A stretch of DNA of 58,705 nt from Oenococcus kitaharae DSM 17330 (GCF_000241055.1 NZ_CM001398.1:1066413-1125117); one strand, 5' to 3'. Shown: positions 10,594-18,769, counted from the stretch's first letter. Notes: generated from the letters alone by a model not told the origin. Translations and numbers: made by a program.

Positions 10594-11088
10594 ATGATTT
10601 CTTATTCAAAATTAGCCCAGGCAAGTATCAAAGAGTTATCAAAAAGAAGTGTCGCATTATCTGACATCACAACGCTGACGACTGAATTTTTGCAAACCCA
10701 CTATCATTTTGCTGCCGATGGCAAACGGCTGGAAGAAGCTCTGTCGATGGTTTTAAAGCGCGATGAAGTTAATGATATTATTTTAACAGCTTTATTTATG
10801 GATGAGTCTGCTGAAACGATGTCCGATGAAAATCCACTCAAGGCACGTCTGGCACGGGATGCCAATGGGCATAATGTCGATGAGATTTTAGCGATTGGAT
10901 TGGCTGGTCAATTTGGTGCCGCTGCAACAGTCCATTATGGCTGGCTGGATAATGAAAAACCCGGCCTGATCGGTGTTTTGAATGATAAAACTGATTCCGT
11001 CAATGTCTATATTGACGATATTCTGGCTGCACTTGTTGCAGCTTGTGCCATGAGCTATTTGGAGCTAACCGGCGGAAATCATTTCTAA
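10594..11088 (+). CDS. YutG/PgpA-like phosphatidylglycerophosphatase A family protein
   Basis: The 164-aa protein resembles Bacillus YutG, a PgpA-family protein, including the segments VDEILAIGLAGQFGA, HYGWLDNEKPGLIG and YIDDILAALVAACAM. The E. coli PgpA enzyme dephosphorylates phosphatidylglycerophosphate. The Gram-positive branch is less well characterised and lacks clear membrane helices, so the substrate is uncertain. It follows glycerate kinase by 7 nt, so it is probably co-transcribed, but a functional link is not obvious. Confidence 0.75.
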   Translation: MISYSKLAQASIKELSKRSVALSDITTLTTEFLQTHYHFAADGKRLEEALSMVLKRDEVNDIILTALFMDESAETMSDENPLKARLARDANGHNVDEILAIGLAGQFGAAATVHYGWLDNEKPGLIGVLNDKTDSVNVYIDDILAALVAACAMSYLELTGGNHF

Positions 11089-11130
11089 ATAAGTATTTGC
11101 TTTGTTTACCACACCCACGAGGAGATATTA

Positions 11131-11940
11131 ATGATTACTAATTCATTCCCACAAGCTTTGACGATTGCCGGCTCGGATTCCGATGGATCAGCAGGTGTGC
11201 AGGCAGATCTGCATGCCTTTTTTTCTCGGCATGTCTATGGCAGTTCGGTTTTAATTGCGGCTGTAGCAGGAAATTCTTATGGTATCCATGCCAGCCATAG
11301 TTTTCCTCTTGATTTTATTGATGCTGAATTCAAGGCTTTAGCTGAAGATTTTCAGATTAAAGCTGCTAAAACAGGCATGCTCTCAGATAGCAGCTTGATT
11401 AAAAATATCGTGGAAAATTATCAGCGTTATCATTTCGGTCCTTTGATTGTCGATCCGGTAATCACGACTAAGCACGGTGCAAAGCTTCTCGAAGACGCTG
11501 CGATTAATACATTAAGGGAAAAATTGCTTCCCTTAGCGTTGGTAGCGACGCCGAATTATTCAGAAGCCCAAGTCATTGTTGATTTTGAGTTTCACGACCA
11601 GGCAGACGTTGCTAAAGCGGCTGCTCAAATTCAAAAACTTGGTGTTAAAGACGTTGTTATAAAGGGATCGCATGTCTATCAAGGCGATCAGGAGACTGTT
11701 TCTGATTATGTCCTTTTAGCTGATGGCAGCCATTATCTACTATCTGAAAAATATGTCGACACCACACATATCAATGGGACTGGCGACACCTTTTCGGCGA
11801 TTATCACAGCAGAAATTGCGAAAAATAAATCTGTGAGAGATGCGATCGCGATTGCCAAAAGGGTTACCTATGAGGCGATCAGCAATCAAATCGCTGTTGG
11901 CCATCAATTTGGGCCGATAAATCACTGGGCGATTAAGTAA
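11131..11940 (+). CDS. thiD: ThiD/PdxK-type pyrimidine or pyridoxine kinase
   Basis: This 269-aa ribokinase-fold kinase begins with GSDSDGSAGVQADL, the ThiD/PdxK signature (ThiD usually GSDSGGGAGIQAD). It also has IVDPVITTKHG, VIKGSH and the catalytic loop GTGDTFSA near residues 213-220. ThiD phosphorylates hydroxymethylpyrimidine (thiamine salvage). Firmicute paralogues act on pyridoxine, and GTGD (rather than GTGC) fits those as well. No other thiamine gene is near. GAGGAGAT 4 nt before the ATG fixes the start. Confidence 0.8.
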   Translation: MITNSFPQALTIAGSDSDGSAGVQADLHAFFSRHVYGSSVLIAAVAGNSYGIHASHSFPLDFIDAEFKALAEDFQIKAAKTGMLSDSSLIKNIVENYQRYHFGPLIVDPVITTKHGAKLLEDAAINTLREKLLPLALVATPNYSEAQVIVDFEFHDQADVAKAAAQIQKLGVKDVVIKGSHVYQGDQETVSDYVLLADGSHYLLSEKYVDTTHINGTGDTFSAIITAEIAKNKSVRDAIAIAKRVTYEAISNQIAVGHQFGPINHWAIK

Positions 11941-11946
11941 CTGGTT

Positions 11947-11952
11947 TATAAT
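11947..11952 (+). promoter_or_regulatory. -10 box placed for a leaderless yitT mRNA
   Basis: A perfect TATAAT lies only 8 nt before the ATG at 11961, and no ribosome binding site is present. Transcription would begin at or next to the start codon. The -35 is weak. Confidence 0.6.
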
Positions 11953-11960
11953 TTAATTCG

Positions 11961-12827
11961 ATGGATCAGCTGAGAAACTACTTATCAAAACATGCGATCG
12001 CAGCCCGCGGCGGTGCTGCGATTCTGTATGGTGTCCTCGTTGCTGTTGCGATGAATTTTTTCTGGAAACCAGGGAACATTTATTCCGGCGGCTTTAATGG
12101 CCTTGGCCAGCTGGTTGGCTTTTTTTTCGCAAGCAGTTATCTGCCGCTGATTATTTTACTGATTAATCTGCCGATGGTGTTTCTGGCGATTATTTTGATT
12201 AGTCGTCGTTTAGCGTTTTTTGAAATTTCGGCAATTGCCTGTTCTTCAATCTTTATTGCGATTATCATACCGCCGGCAAAACCTTTGATTTCAGATCCTT
12301 TGATGTGCGCTGTTTTTGGCGGAGCCATCAATGGTTTCGCCACGGGATTTGCTTTAAAAAACGGTGTCGCCACCGGCGGCTTGGATGTGCTGGAAATTAT
12401 CAGCAAACGTTTTTGGAATATTAAAGTGTTCCCGATTAATGTCGCCTTTAATTCCTTTGTCATGCTGGGATCTGGTTTTCAGCACGGCTGGAGTCATGCT
12501 TTTTATTCCATTATCGGTATCGTCATTTCTGCCTGGATTACCACGATTGTTTATACACAGCAGCAGCAGATGCAGGTCATGATCGTGACCAACAACAAAG
12601 ACAAAATGATCGAAGCGATTCAATCTCGCTTGCGGCGTGGCATTACAGTGGTCGACGATGCTCAAGGCGGCTATCTGCACGATTCCAAGCACGTCATTTT
12701 CACAGTTATCACATTAGAGGAGCGTTACGAACTTCATTTGGCCATCAAACAGGCCGATCCGAAGGCTTTTGCATCCATGTGGAAAGTAGATCATACTTTT
12801 GGCAATTTTTATGAAAAACAGGTCTGA
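11961..12827 (+). CDS. YitT family membrane protein
   Basis: The 288-aa protein has about five to six hydrophobic segments in the first 200 residues, including the YitT signature GGFNGLGQL and GVATGGLDVL. A cytosolic C-terminal DUF2179 domain (about 205-288) follows, with MVIVTNNKDKMIEAI and ITVVDDAQGGYL. The family is common in Firmicutes and its function is unclear. There is no Shine-Dalgarno sequence, and the -10 box lies 8 nt upstream, so the mRNA is probably leaderless. Confidence 0.85.
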   Translation: MDQLRNYLSKHAIAARGGAAILYGVLVAVAMNFFWKPGNIYSGGFNGLGQLVGFFFASSYLPLIILLINLPMVFLAIILISRRLAFFEISAIACSSIFIAIIIPPAKPLISDPLMCAVFGGAINGFATGFALKNGVATGGLDVLEIISKRFWNIKVFPINVAFNSFVMLGSGFQHGWSHAFYSIIGIVISAWITTIVYTQQQQMQVMIVTNNKDKMIEAIQSRLRRGITVVDDAQGGYLHDSKHVIFTVITLEERYELHLAIKQADPKAFASMWKVDHTFGNFYEKQV

Positions 12828-12896
12828 TTCATGTTGCCAGAACTATTAATAGTGGTTTAAACGCTTTATTTTTTTCTTCTGTATAATTAAGTTATT

Positions 12897-13019
12897 AAAT
12901 GAGGGAGTAACGGCGGTCGTATGTTTCATTTGATCTGCGGGAAAACCAAGTTGCACGAGCGAATAACTCTGGCGACCCTTAATCAGTGAGACTCATTTTA
13001 ATAATAATTAGAGGAGTCT
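12897..13019 (+). ncRNA. yybP-ykoY (Mn2+-sensing) riboswitch with SD-sequestering switch
   Basis: Conserved parts of the yybP-ykoY aptamer are read directly: GGGAGTAAC (12903-12911) on the 5' side and GTGAGAC (12986-12992) on the 3' side. P1 pairs AAATGAG (12897-12903) with CTCATTT (12992-12998), and GGTCG pairs with CGACC (12915-12919/12973-12977). A competing helix pairs AGACTC (12989-12994) with GAGTCT (13014-13019), which overlaps the 3' strand of P1 and buries the AGGAG of the next gene. Ligand-stabilised P1 should free that site. A TATAAT at 12882-12887 precedes it. The downstream P-type ATPase fits the class, as in Lactococcus yoaB. Confidence 0.85.
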
Positions 13020-13025
13020 TTTATT

Positions 13026-15692
13026 TTGTCTGAAAATAAATTTTATGATCAGTCCGCTAAAGATGTTATCAAGCTTTTATCATCTGATAAAGATCAAGGT
13101 TTGACGGCTGCGGCTGCGGCTGATCTCTTGGCTAAATACGGCCATAATGCGTTAAATGAAGCAAAGCGGACAACGCTGCTGCAGAAATTCATTAACCAGT
13201 TCAAAGATTTTATGATTGCTATTCTGGCTGTTGCGGCTGTTGTTGCAGCGCTGACCGGTGAGGTTGTTGATGCGATCTTTATTTTGCTGGTTGTTGTCCT
13301 GAATGCGATTTTCGGCGTTTTTCAGGAATCCAAAGCAGAAGATGCGATTGAAGCTTTAAAACAAATGTCGACTCCCAATGCCAATGTCTTGCGTGATGGC
13401 AAAGTGCTTTCTGTGCCGGCAACTGATCTGGTGGTCGGAGATATTGTGCTTTTGGAAGCTGGTGATATTATCCCGGCCGATCTGCGACTGATAGATGTCA
13501 GCTCGCTCAAGATTGAAGAAGCCGCCCTAACTGGTGAATCAGTTGCAGTTGAGAAAAGCGCAGGTGTCTTGCGGGCTAAGAATCCGGGTCTTGGCGACCG
13601 GCACAATATGGCCTTTATGAACACAAATGCGACTTACGGCCGTGCGACTGGTATCGTGGTCGCAACAGGAATGCAGACTGAGGTCGGCCACATTGCTAAT
13701 ATGCTGGAGCAGACCGAAGAGACGGCAACGCCTTTACAAATGAATTTGAAGCAGTTGGGAAAAACGCTGACTTACCTGATTCTTGTGATTTCGCTGATTG
13801 TGTTTGTCATCGGCATGTTAAAAGGTGCCGAGAACTTCATCAATATGCTGTTAACGGCGATCAGTATTGCTGTCGCAGCTATTCCAGAAGGCCTGCCGGC
13901 GATTGTGACGATTACGCTGGCTTTGGGTACGGGACGTTTGGCCAAGAAAAATGCTTTGATGCGTCGTTTGGCAGCTGTTGAGACACTGGGCTCCACGCAG
14001 ATAATCGGATCTGATAAGACTGGTACCTTGACTCAAAACAAGATGACCGTCGAAAAGTATGTCGTAGACAATCAAGTCTATGATGCTGAGCGAAGCATCG
14101 AAGGGGATGCAACAGCCGAACGTCTAGCTGTTGTGATGGCTTTGAATAACGATACGAAGCGTACAGAAGAGGGCCTGATTGGCGATCCAACCGAGACGGC
14201 TTTGATTACCTTTAATGAGAAACAAAACCAGGATCTGGATAGTCTTTTTGACAGAATGGGCCGTGTGGCAGAGATTCCGTTTGATTCGGAACGCAAGCTC
14301 ATGACGACTGTTAATAATCATCACGGCAAGTATCTGATTACCGTGAAAGGTGCGCCGGATGAATTGCTGCGACGGACATCTCAAATTGAGATTAAGGGTA
14401 AAATTCAGCCTCTGACTGAAGAGAATCGCCAGCAGCTGCTGGAAATTAACCATGAATTGGCTCAGCAGGCACTACGTGTTCTGGCATTCGCCTTTCAAAA
14501 TAGCGATGAAGTGCCGGGTAAAATGACCAGCAAACTTGTTGAGCAGAACCTCGTCTTTGCAGGGTTTGTAGCCATGATTGATCCGGAACGTCCGGAAGTC
14601 GCACAAGCTGTTAAAGAAGCACGACAGGCAGGAATCCGGCCAATCATGATTACGGGTGACCATCGTGATACGGCGGCTGCGATTGCAATTCGTTTGGGCA
14701 TTTTAACTAAAGAGCAGGGACCGCAGGCTGTTATTACGGGTGCCGAACTGGATAAAATATCTGATGAGGATTTCAATGACCGCGTGACACAGTACAGTGT
14801 CTATGCGCGTGTTGCACCGGAACACAAGGTTAGAATCGTCCATGCATGGCAAAAACGCGATAAGATCGTTGCGATGACCGGGGATGGTGTCAATGATGCA
14901 CCGGCTTTGAAAACGGCTGATATCGGTGTTGCCATGGGTATTACGGGAACCGAAGTTTCCAAAGGTGCTTCCGATATGGTCTTGGCGGATGATAATTTCG
15001 CCACTATCGTTAATGCTGTTAAAGAGGGCCGTACTGTATTTGCGAATATTCAAAAAGCACTCCAGTATTTGTTATCATCTAATTTGGCAGAGGTTATGAC
15101 CCTGTTTGTTATGACGATTATGGGCTGGAATTTGTTCGTGCCTGTCATGATTCTGTGGATTAATTTGGTAACGGACACATTTCCGGCGATTGCTTTGGGT
15201 TTGGAACCGACTGAACCTGGCATTATGCAGCGCCCGCCACGCGGTAAATCATCTAGTTTCTTATCAGATGGTGTCGGGCCGGCGATTGTCTGGCAAGGAA
15301 TCATTCAATCCCTAACCGTGCTGAGTGTTTATGCTTTGGCCGTTGCTTTTCCTGATCATCCGGGAAGCCAGATGTTGATTCACCGCGATGCTTTGACCAT
15401 GTCATTTATGACGTTGGGTCTGATGCAGCTAGTCAATGCCTTTAACGTTAAGTCAGTTTATCAGTCGATTTTAAGGGTTGGCCCATTTAAGAACAAATAT
15501 TTCAATGGCGCCATCTTGATCAGCTTGTTATCAATGGCGATTGTGGTTTTGGTTCCAGGCCTGAATGGTATTTTCCATGTATCCGATCTGAATTTGCACC
15601 AATGGTCGATTGTTCTGGCCGCCTCCTTCTCGATCATCGTGGTCGTGGAAATTGTCAAATTATGCCAGCGAAAGTTTTTTAAGAAGATATAA
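13026..15692 (+). CDS. P2-type cation-transporting ATPase, probable Mn2+/Ca2+ exporter
   Basis: The 888-aa pump has all P-type ATPase marks: N-terminal cation ATPase domain, LTGES actuator motif, IPEGLPA in the ion-binding helix, DKTGTLT (Asp330 phosphorylated), KGAPD in the nucleotide domain, TGDGVNDAPAL (about 617-627) and six C-terminal helices. Sequence type is Ca2+/Mn2+ (PMR1/YoaB-like). The yybP-ykoY riboswitch in front makes Mn2+ export the best guess, in line with Lactococcus YoaB and streptococcal MgtA. The start is TTG at 13026, 9 nt after AGAGGAG, the site the riboswitch appears to mask. Confidence 0.92.
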   Translation: MSENKFYDQSAKDVIKLLSSDKDQGLTAAAAADLLAKYGHNALNEAKRTTLLQKFINQFKDFMIAILAVAAVVAALTGEVVDAIFILLVVVLNAIFGVFQESKAEDAIEALKQMSTPNANVLRDGKVLSVPATDLVVGDIVLLEAGDIIPADLRLIDVSSLKIEEAALTGESVAVEKSAGVLRAKNPGLGDRHNMAFMNTNATYGRATGIVVATGMQTEVGHIANMLEQTEETATPLQMNLKQLGKTLTYLILVISLIVFVIGMLKGAENFINMLLTAISIAVAAIPEGLPAIVTITLALGTGRLAKKNALMRRLAAVETLGSTQIIGSDKTGTLTQNKMTVEKYVVDNQVYDAERSIEGDATAERLAVVMALNNDTKRTEEGLIGDPTETALITFNEKQNQDLDSLFDRMGRVAEIPFDSERKLMTTVNNHHGKYLITVKGAPDELLRRTSQIEIKGKIQPLTEENRQQLLEINHELAQQALRVLAFAFQNSDEVPGKMTSKLVEQNLVFAGFVAMIDPERPEVAQAVKEARQAGIRPIMITGDHRDTAAAIAIRLGILTKEQGPQAVITGAELDKISDEDFNDRVTQYSVYARVAPEHKVRIVHAWQKRDKIVAMTGDGVNDAPALKTADIGVAMGITGTEVSKGASDMVLADDNFATIVNAVKEGRTVFANIQKALQYLLSSNLAEVMTLFVMTIMGWNLFVPVMILWINLVTDTFPAIALGLEPTEPGIMQRPPRGKSSSFLSDGVGPAIVWQGIIQSLTVLSVYALAVAFPDHPGSQMLIHRDALTMSFMTLGLMQLVNAFNVKSVYQSILRVGPFKNKYFNGAILISLLSMAIVVLVPGLNGIFHVSDLNLHQWSIVLAASFSIIVVVEIVKLCQRKFFKKI

Positions 15693-15693
15693 T

Positions 15694-16137
15694 ATGAAAC
15701 CAGTTAAAACACAACAATTTGCTTATCAGTTACAAGAGTTTTTAAACCGGGTCGATCAGATTAACGAAAAAGTTAATCCGTCTTATATTAAATTGAAAGC
15801 CGCTTTGGACGATCATAAATTGGCTGAAATGCCTGATGCTGATTTTAAAGAAATTGCGGCTGATTTTTATGATGCGAGTGAAGCCTATGAAAAAGAGGCT
15901 CTCGTTTTAAAAGATCTGCAGGTTCCAGTACAGCTGTTAGGCATGAAAACCAATCTAGTTGGTCATTTTCATGATTATGTTCTTTCAACACAAGAGATGG
16001 CTGAATCCTTGGACCCAGGCGAAAAGCAGGTGGATATGGCCAAATTTTCGAAATCGGAAGAAGATCAAGAACATTTTATGACTCAGATCAATCACACAAT
16101 GACTCGCATTTTGACGGCTCCAGGACTTAGGCGTTAA
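15694..16137 (+). CDS. Conserved hypothetical protein, 147 aa, soluble
   Basis: I do not recognise a family. The product is helix-rich and charged, with no membrane segment or signal peptide and no cysteine. It starts 1 nt after the ATPase stop and ends 2 nt before the sprT-like gene, so the three genes look like one operon. The ATG at 15694 has only a weak AAGAAG upstream and probably relies on translational coupling. Longer upstream extensions run into the ATPase gene and are unlikely. Confidence 0.72.
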   Translation: MKPVKTQQFAYQLQEFLNRVDQINEKVNPSYIKLKAALDDHKLAEMPDADFKEIAADFYDASEAYEKEALVLKDLQVPVQLLGMKTNLVGHFHDYVLSTQEMAESLDPGEKQVDMAKFSKSEEDQEHFMTQINHTMTRILTAPGLRR

Positions 16138-16139
16138 TT

Positions 16140-16622
16140 TTGACAGAAATCAATCAGATAGACTTGCAGGCGCTCGCAGAGCGCCTTTCGCTTACATATT
16201 TTAAAATGCCATTTCAGCATCAAGTACGTTTCAATTCCCGATTGCGCTCGACGGGCGGCCGAGTCGTGTTTCCAAGGCGCGGATCGCGTATTTTAGAAGC
16301 AGAGATTTACATGGAAGTTAATCCAAAATTATCTAATGAACAGCTTCCCGGCATCATTAAACATGAACTGGCACATTACATGATTTATCTCCAGAAGGGC
16401 CTGCATCATGAAAATGACCGTGATTTTCAGCGTTTATTAGTCAAAGTCGCGGCGCCAAAATACTCGCCCTTGGTGTCTGTACATAAATCAGCCTATTTGT
16501 ATCGCTGCCAGGGCACACAGCATCATGAATTCAAGCGCAGCCGTAAAGTCGATATCAGACGTATGCGTTGCGGAATTGACGGCAGCCGCCTCATGCTAGT
16601 TTCCGAATATCATGCTAAATAA
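16140..16622 (+). CDS. SprT-like family metalloprotein
   Basis: The 160-aa protein carries HELAHY near residues 78-83, the HExxH zinc site of the SprT-like family (YdcK in Bacillus), after a segment with NPKLSNEQLPGIIKHELAH. Family members usually end in a four-Cys zinc ribbon. Here the C-terminal part keeps only isolated cysteines (YRCQG, MRCGID), so the ribbon is reduced. It starts with TTG at 16140, directly after the upstream gene. Family function is poorly known in Gram-positives. Confidence 0.8.
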   Translation: MTEINQIDLQALAERLSLTYFKMPFQHQVRFNSRLRSTGGRVVFPRRGSRILEAEIYMEVNPKLSNEQLPGIIKHELAHYMIYLQKGLHHENDRDFQRLLVKVAAPKYSPLVSVHKSAYLYRCQGTQHHEFKRSRKVDIRRMRCGIDGSRLMLVSEYHAK

Positions 16623-16649
16623 AAACCAGCTCCAAAAGGCTGGTTTTTT
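16621..16649. terminator. Bidirectional terminator between sprT-like gene and hpf
   Basis: AACCAGC-tccaaaag-GCTGGTT with T6 on the plus side and A5 on the other. It serves the convergent transcripts of the SprT-like gene (+) and hpf (-). Confidence 0.85.
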
Positions 16650-16658
16650 GTATCTATA

Positions 16659-17231
16659 TTACTTGGAGCTTTCAACGTTTTCTGTCTCAATCAAACCATA
16701 CTTGCCGTCATCTCTTTTATAGATGATATCAAGCTGATTTGTATCGGCATTTAAGAAGAGGAAGAAGTCGTGATCCAGCATTTCCATCTGGAGGGCTGCT
16801 TCTTCAAGATCCATCGGCTTCAGCGACAAAGTCTTGCGGCGGATAACTTCCAGCTTCTTATCCTCAGCTTCTTCAGGAACCAAAGGATCTACCTGCTCAT
16901 TGAAGTCGATGCCCTTGAAACCTTTTTCTCGAGATTTACGATTGACTCTCGTTTTGAACTTACGAATTTGACGCAGCAGTTTGGCAGAAACTAAGTCGAC
17001 AGCACTATAAAAATCACTTTGTGTCTCCTCGGCACGCAGGGTCAAGAAAGGCAGCGGCATGGTAACTTCGACTTTAAAAGTCTTTTCGTTGTATTTACGC
17101 AGATTGACGTGCGCAATCGGATTATTGTTGGCATCAATGTAGTTATTCAGTTTTTCCAAACGCATCTTGATATAGTTCTCAATTGCTTCTGTTGTGCTAA
17201 TATTCTCACCACGAATTTGATAATCAATCAT
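16659..17231 (-). CDS. hpf: Ribosome hibernation promoting factor, long form
   Basis: HPF binds the small subunit in the decoding channel, and its long form drives 100S ribosome dimers in stationary phase. The 190-aa protein has the N-terminal RaiA/HPF domain (1-100, beginning MIDYQIRGENI), a charged linker, and the C-terminal dimerisation domain (about 130-185, with KPMDLEEAALQMEMLDHDFFLFLN). GTAGGAGG precedes the ATG. A cre-like box lies 67-81 nt upstream; the Lactococcus homologue YfiA is known to rise on glucose depletion, which fits. Confidence 0.95.
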   Translation of the reverse strand: MIDYQIRGENISTTEAIENYIKMRLEKLNNYIDANNNPIAHVNLRKYNEKTFKVEVTMPLPFLTLRAEETQSDFYSAVDLVSAKLLRQIRKFKTRVNRKSREKGFKGIDFNEQVDPLVPEEAEDKKLEVIRRKTLSLKPMDLEEAALQMEMLDHDFFLFLNADTNQLDIIYKRDDGKYGLIETENVESSK

Positions 17232-17297
17232 AATTTTCCTCCTACCTAAATTTTAAACTAGTCTAACACTCAATTTGTCTTTTTGGACGAAAATTAA

Positions 17298-17312
17298 TTG
17301 GAAACGTTTTCT
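17298..17312 (-). promoter_or_regulatory. cre-like box before hpf
   Basis: TTGGAAACGTTTTCT matches the relaxed cre consensus WTGNAANCGNWNNCW. It lies in the hpf upstream region and could mediate CcpA control. Confidence 0.55.
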
Positions 17313-17399
17313 GAAACAGTTTTTAGCTTAACTTTGGCGGGATTTCAAGAGAATTTTCTTTAAATTCGTCTTTTCCAAGCAGTTCGTGTCTTTTTCAGG

Positions 17400-17405
17400 T
17401 ATAAT
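17400..17405 (+). promoter_or_regulatory. -10 box of tRNA-Leu
   Basis: Perfect TATAAT, 10 nt before the mature 5' end. The -35 is not obvious. Confidence 0.6.
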
Positions 17406-17415
17406 ATTTTTGTTC

Positions 17416-17499
17416 GCGGACGTGGCGGAATTGGCAGACGCGCAGGATTAAGGATCCTGTGGTAGAAATACCGTATGAGTTCGACTCTCATCGCCCGCA
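17416..17499 (+). tRNA. tRNA-Leu, anticodon AAG
   Basis: Class II tRNA with a long variable arm (GGTA-gaaa-TACC). D-arm GCG/CGC, anticodon stem CAGGA/TCCTG, loop TTAAGGA with anticodon AAG at 17450-17452, T-arm ATGAG-TTCGACT-CTCAT, acceptor GCGGACG/CGCCCGC with one A-C mismatch at pair 5. CCA is not encoded. An A34 leucine tRNA is unusual in bacteria and implies TadA-type deamination to inosine or four-way reading by A34. Confidence 0.95.
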
Positions 17500-17553
17500 T
17501 GTGAGCCTTTTAATCCTGGTTAGACGATTAAAGGCACAGGACATCACATTTTA
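17499..17553 (+). terminator. Terminator of tRNA-Leu
   Basis: Composite hairpin: outer ATGTGA/TCACAT, inner GCCTTTTAAT/ATTAAAGGC, followed by TTTTAA. Confidence 0.6.
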
Positions 17554-17562
17554 AGCACAAAA

Positions 17563-17611
17563 TAAAAACCAAGTCGATACCGTAATGAATAGTGGCAGAC
17601 TTGGTTTTTAT
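17563..17611 (-). terminator. Terminator of pnuC
   Basis: AAAACCAAGTC and GACTTGGTTTT pair around a 22-nt loop. On the minus strand a T-rich run follows. It ends just after the pnuC stop codon. Confidence 0.75.
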
Positions 17612-17613
17612 TT

Positions 17614-18348
17614 TTACGCTTTTTCCGTACCGCCTTCGTTGTCGGCTTCGCCGCTACCCCAGACTTTAATAGCATAGACGCTGTTAAATAGCAGCGCGGC
17701 CTGCAGGGCAACTTGTGAAAGGTTTGCACCGAGATTGCCGATACTGCTGGCACCCGTGGCAACTTGGATGGAGAGAATCGACCAATAGATGATGTTGGCA
17801 AAATTGACCACGATCCAAAGAGACCAGTTTTCCTTGTATTTTAAAATATACAAGGTCTGAGCAATAATGCTGACGACAAAGTTAATACTGTCCAGATAGG
17901 GAAGTTGGCCGTGTAGCAGTGACAAGACCCACCAGCCGATTGCCCAGGCAACAAAAGCACCGAGGAAGACGCCGTTTCTCACATTCTTAGAAAATGAATG
18001 CGTTGCTTCATCATGACCCCACATGAACCAGCCGATCGGCTGTGAGACGACATACACGATATCCATGGCAAATGACCCGTATGCGTGGCTGATCCAAGCC
18101 ACGTAAGTCATCGCCAGACACTGAATCAGGCCGAAAATAAAATTGATTTTGCGGCCTTTCATGCCGTAGATCAAACAGAGCACACCAGCAACACCTGAAA
18201 TCATGCCGATGATTGAATCAGGTGCAATTGCATAGACGACAAATTGCAATAAAATAAGACAACTGATATAAATAACTTCAAACTTTTTCCAGTTTGCAAA
18301 GAGCTGAATGTAGAGCCAATTGAAGATTCCTTTGGATTCTGTGGACAT
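17614..18348 (-). CDS. pnuC: Nicotinamide riboside transporter PnuC
   Basis: PnuC imports nicotinamide riboside for NAD salvage by facilitated diffusion coupled to intracellular phosphorylation. The 244-aa protein has about seven membrane helices and family motifs such as the FGLIQCLAMTYVAW region, QPIGWFMWG and YKENWSLWIVVNFANIIYW. Length is normal. AGAGGT precedes the ATG at 18348. It is the only NAD-related gene here. I looked for a NAD-type riboswitch in its leader and saw none; a cre-like box lies about 150 nt upstream. Confidence 0.93.
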   Translation of the reverse strand: MSTESKGIFNWLYIQLFANWKKFEVIYISCLILLQFVVYAIAPDSIIGMISGVAGVLCLIYGMKGRKINFIFGLIQCLAMTYVAWISHAYGSFAMDIVYVVSQPIGWFMWGHDEATHSFSKNVRNGVFLGAFVAWAIGWWVLSLLHGQLPYLDSINFVVSIIAQTLYILKYKENWSLWIVVNFANIIYWSILSIQVATGASSIGNLGANLSQVALQAALLFNSVYAIKVWGSGEADNEGGTEKA

Positions 18349-18492
18349 AGTCGCGACCTCTTTTCGCAGTTAAAATAAAGCACTTGTACTTTGGATGAGT
18401 ATTAAAAATAAAAAATACTTTATTTCAGCAATAGATTATCATGTATCTGCGAGAATAACAACAATTTTTTTCTCCAAGAAAACAGGATTTCG

Positions 18493-18506
18493 TGAAAACG
18501 CTTCCT
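18493..18506. promoter_or_regulatory. cre-like box between pnuC and the structured RNA
   Basis: TGAAAACGCTTCCT matches TGWAARCGYTWNCA at 13 of 14 positions. It lies 19 nt before the extended -10 of the RNA on the plus strand and about 150 nt before pnuC on the minus strand, so either could be the target. Confidence 0.5.
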
Positions 18507-18521
18507 TTTATCGAGAAAAGG

Positions 18522-18530
18522 TGTTATGAT
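18522..18530 (+). promoter_or_regulatory. Extended -10 promoter of the structured RNA
   Basis: TGTTATGAT (TGn + TATGAT) predicts a start near 18537. Confidence 0.55.
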
Positions 18531-18536
18531 CTAATC

Positions 18537-18754
18537 AGGGTACAGCGAGATCATAAAACGGTAATTAGATTTACCAGCAAGTTTGATGCACGTGCGAATT
18601 GGATCTCCAGTGACCCGATCAGCGATATTATCAGCTTACCAACAGTATGAGCCGCCAGGTTTGATTCCTGGGACCAACAGCTATTGGCAGGTATACAGCG
18701 AGAAGCGTTCGGGTGATGCTGAATTAATCACGACTGTTGATAATATCGTTTTTT
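18537..18754 (+). ncRNA. Unidentified structured RNA, about 218 nt
   Basis: This stretch between divergent pnuC and convergent cysE has no supported protein gene but much base pairing. The 5' domain pairs GGGT/ACCC (18538-18541/18613-18616) and GAGATC/GATCTC (18547-18552/18602-18607), enclosing hairpin GGTAA-ttagat-TTACC. The 3' domain is closed by an 11-bp perfect helix (18623-18633/18738-18748, extendable to 15 with G-U), ending in T6. Inside are CCAGG-TTTGATT-CCTGG (18655-18671), like a tRNA T-arm, and CCAA-cagcta-TTGG. TACAGCGAGA occurs twice (18541-18550, 18694-18703). It is not RNase P, tmRNA, SRP RNA or a T-box by its motifs. Confidence 0.6.
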
Positions 18755-18769
18755 GTTGTCCAGAAGTTT

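Noticed and set aside
18349-18480. NAD-type riboswitch before pnuC
   Set aside because: I compared the leader with what I know of NAD-II (pnuC-motif) riboswitches and found no shared core.
18640-18680. A tRNA or tRNA pseudogene within the structured RNA
   Set aside because: Only a T-arm-like hairpin is present (with TTTGATT instead of TTCGANT); no matching acceptor, D-arm or anticodon arm could be built.
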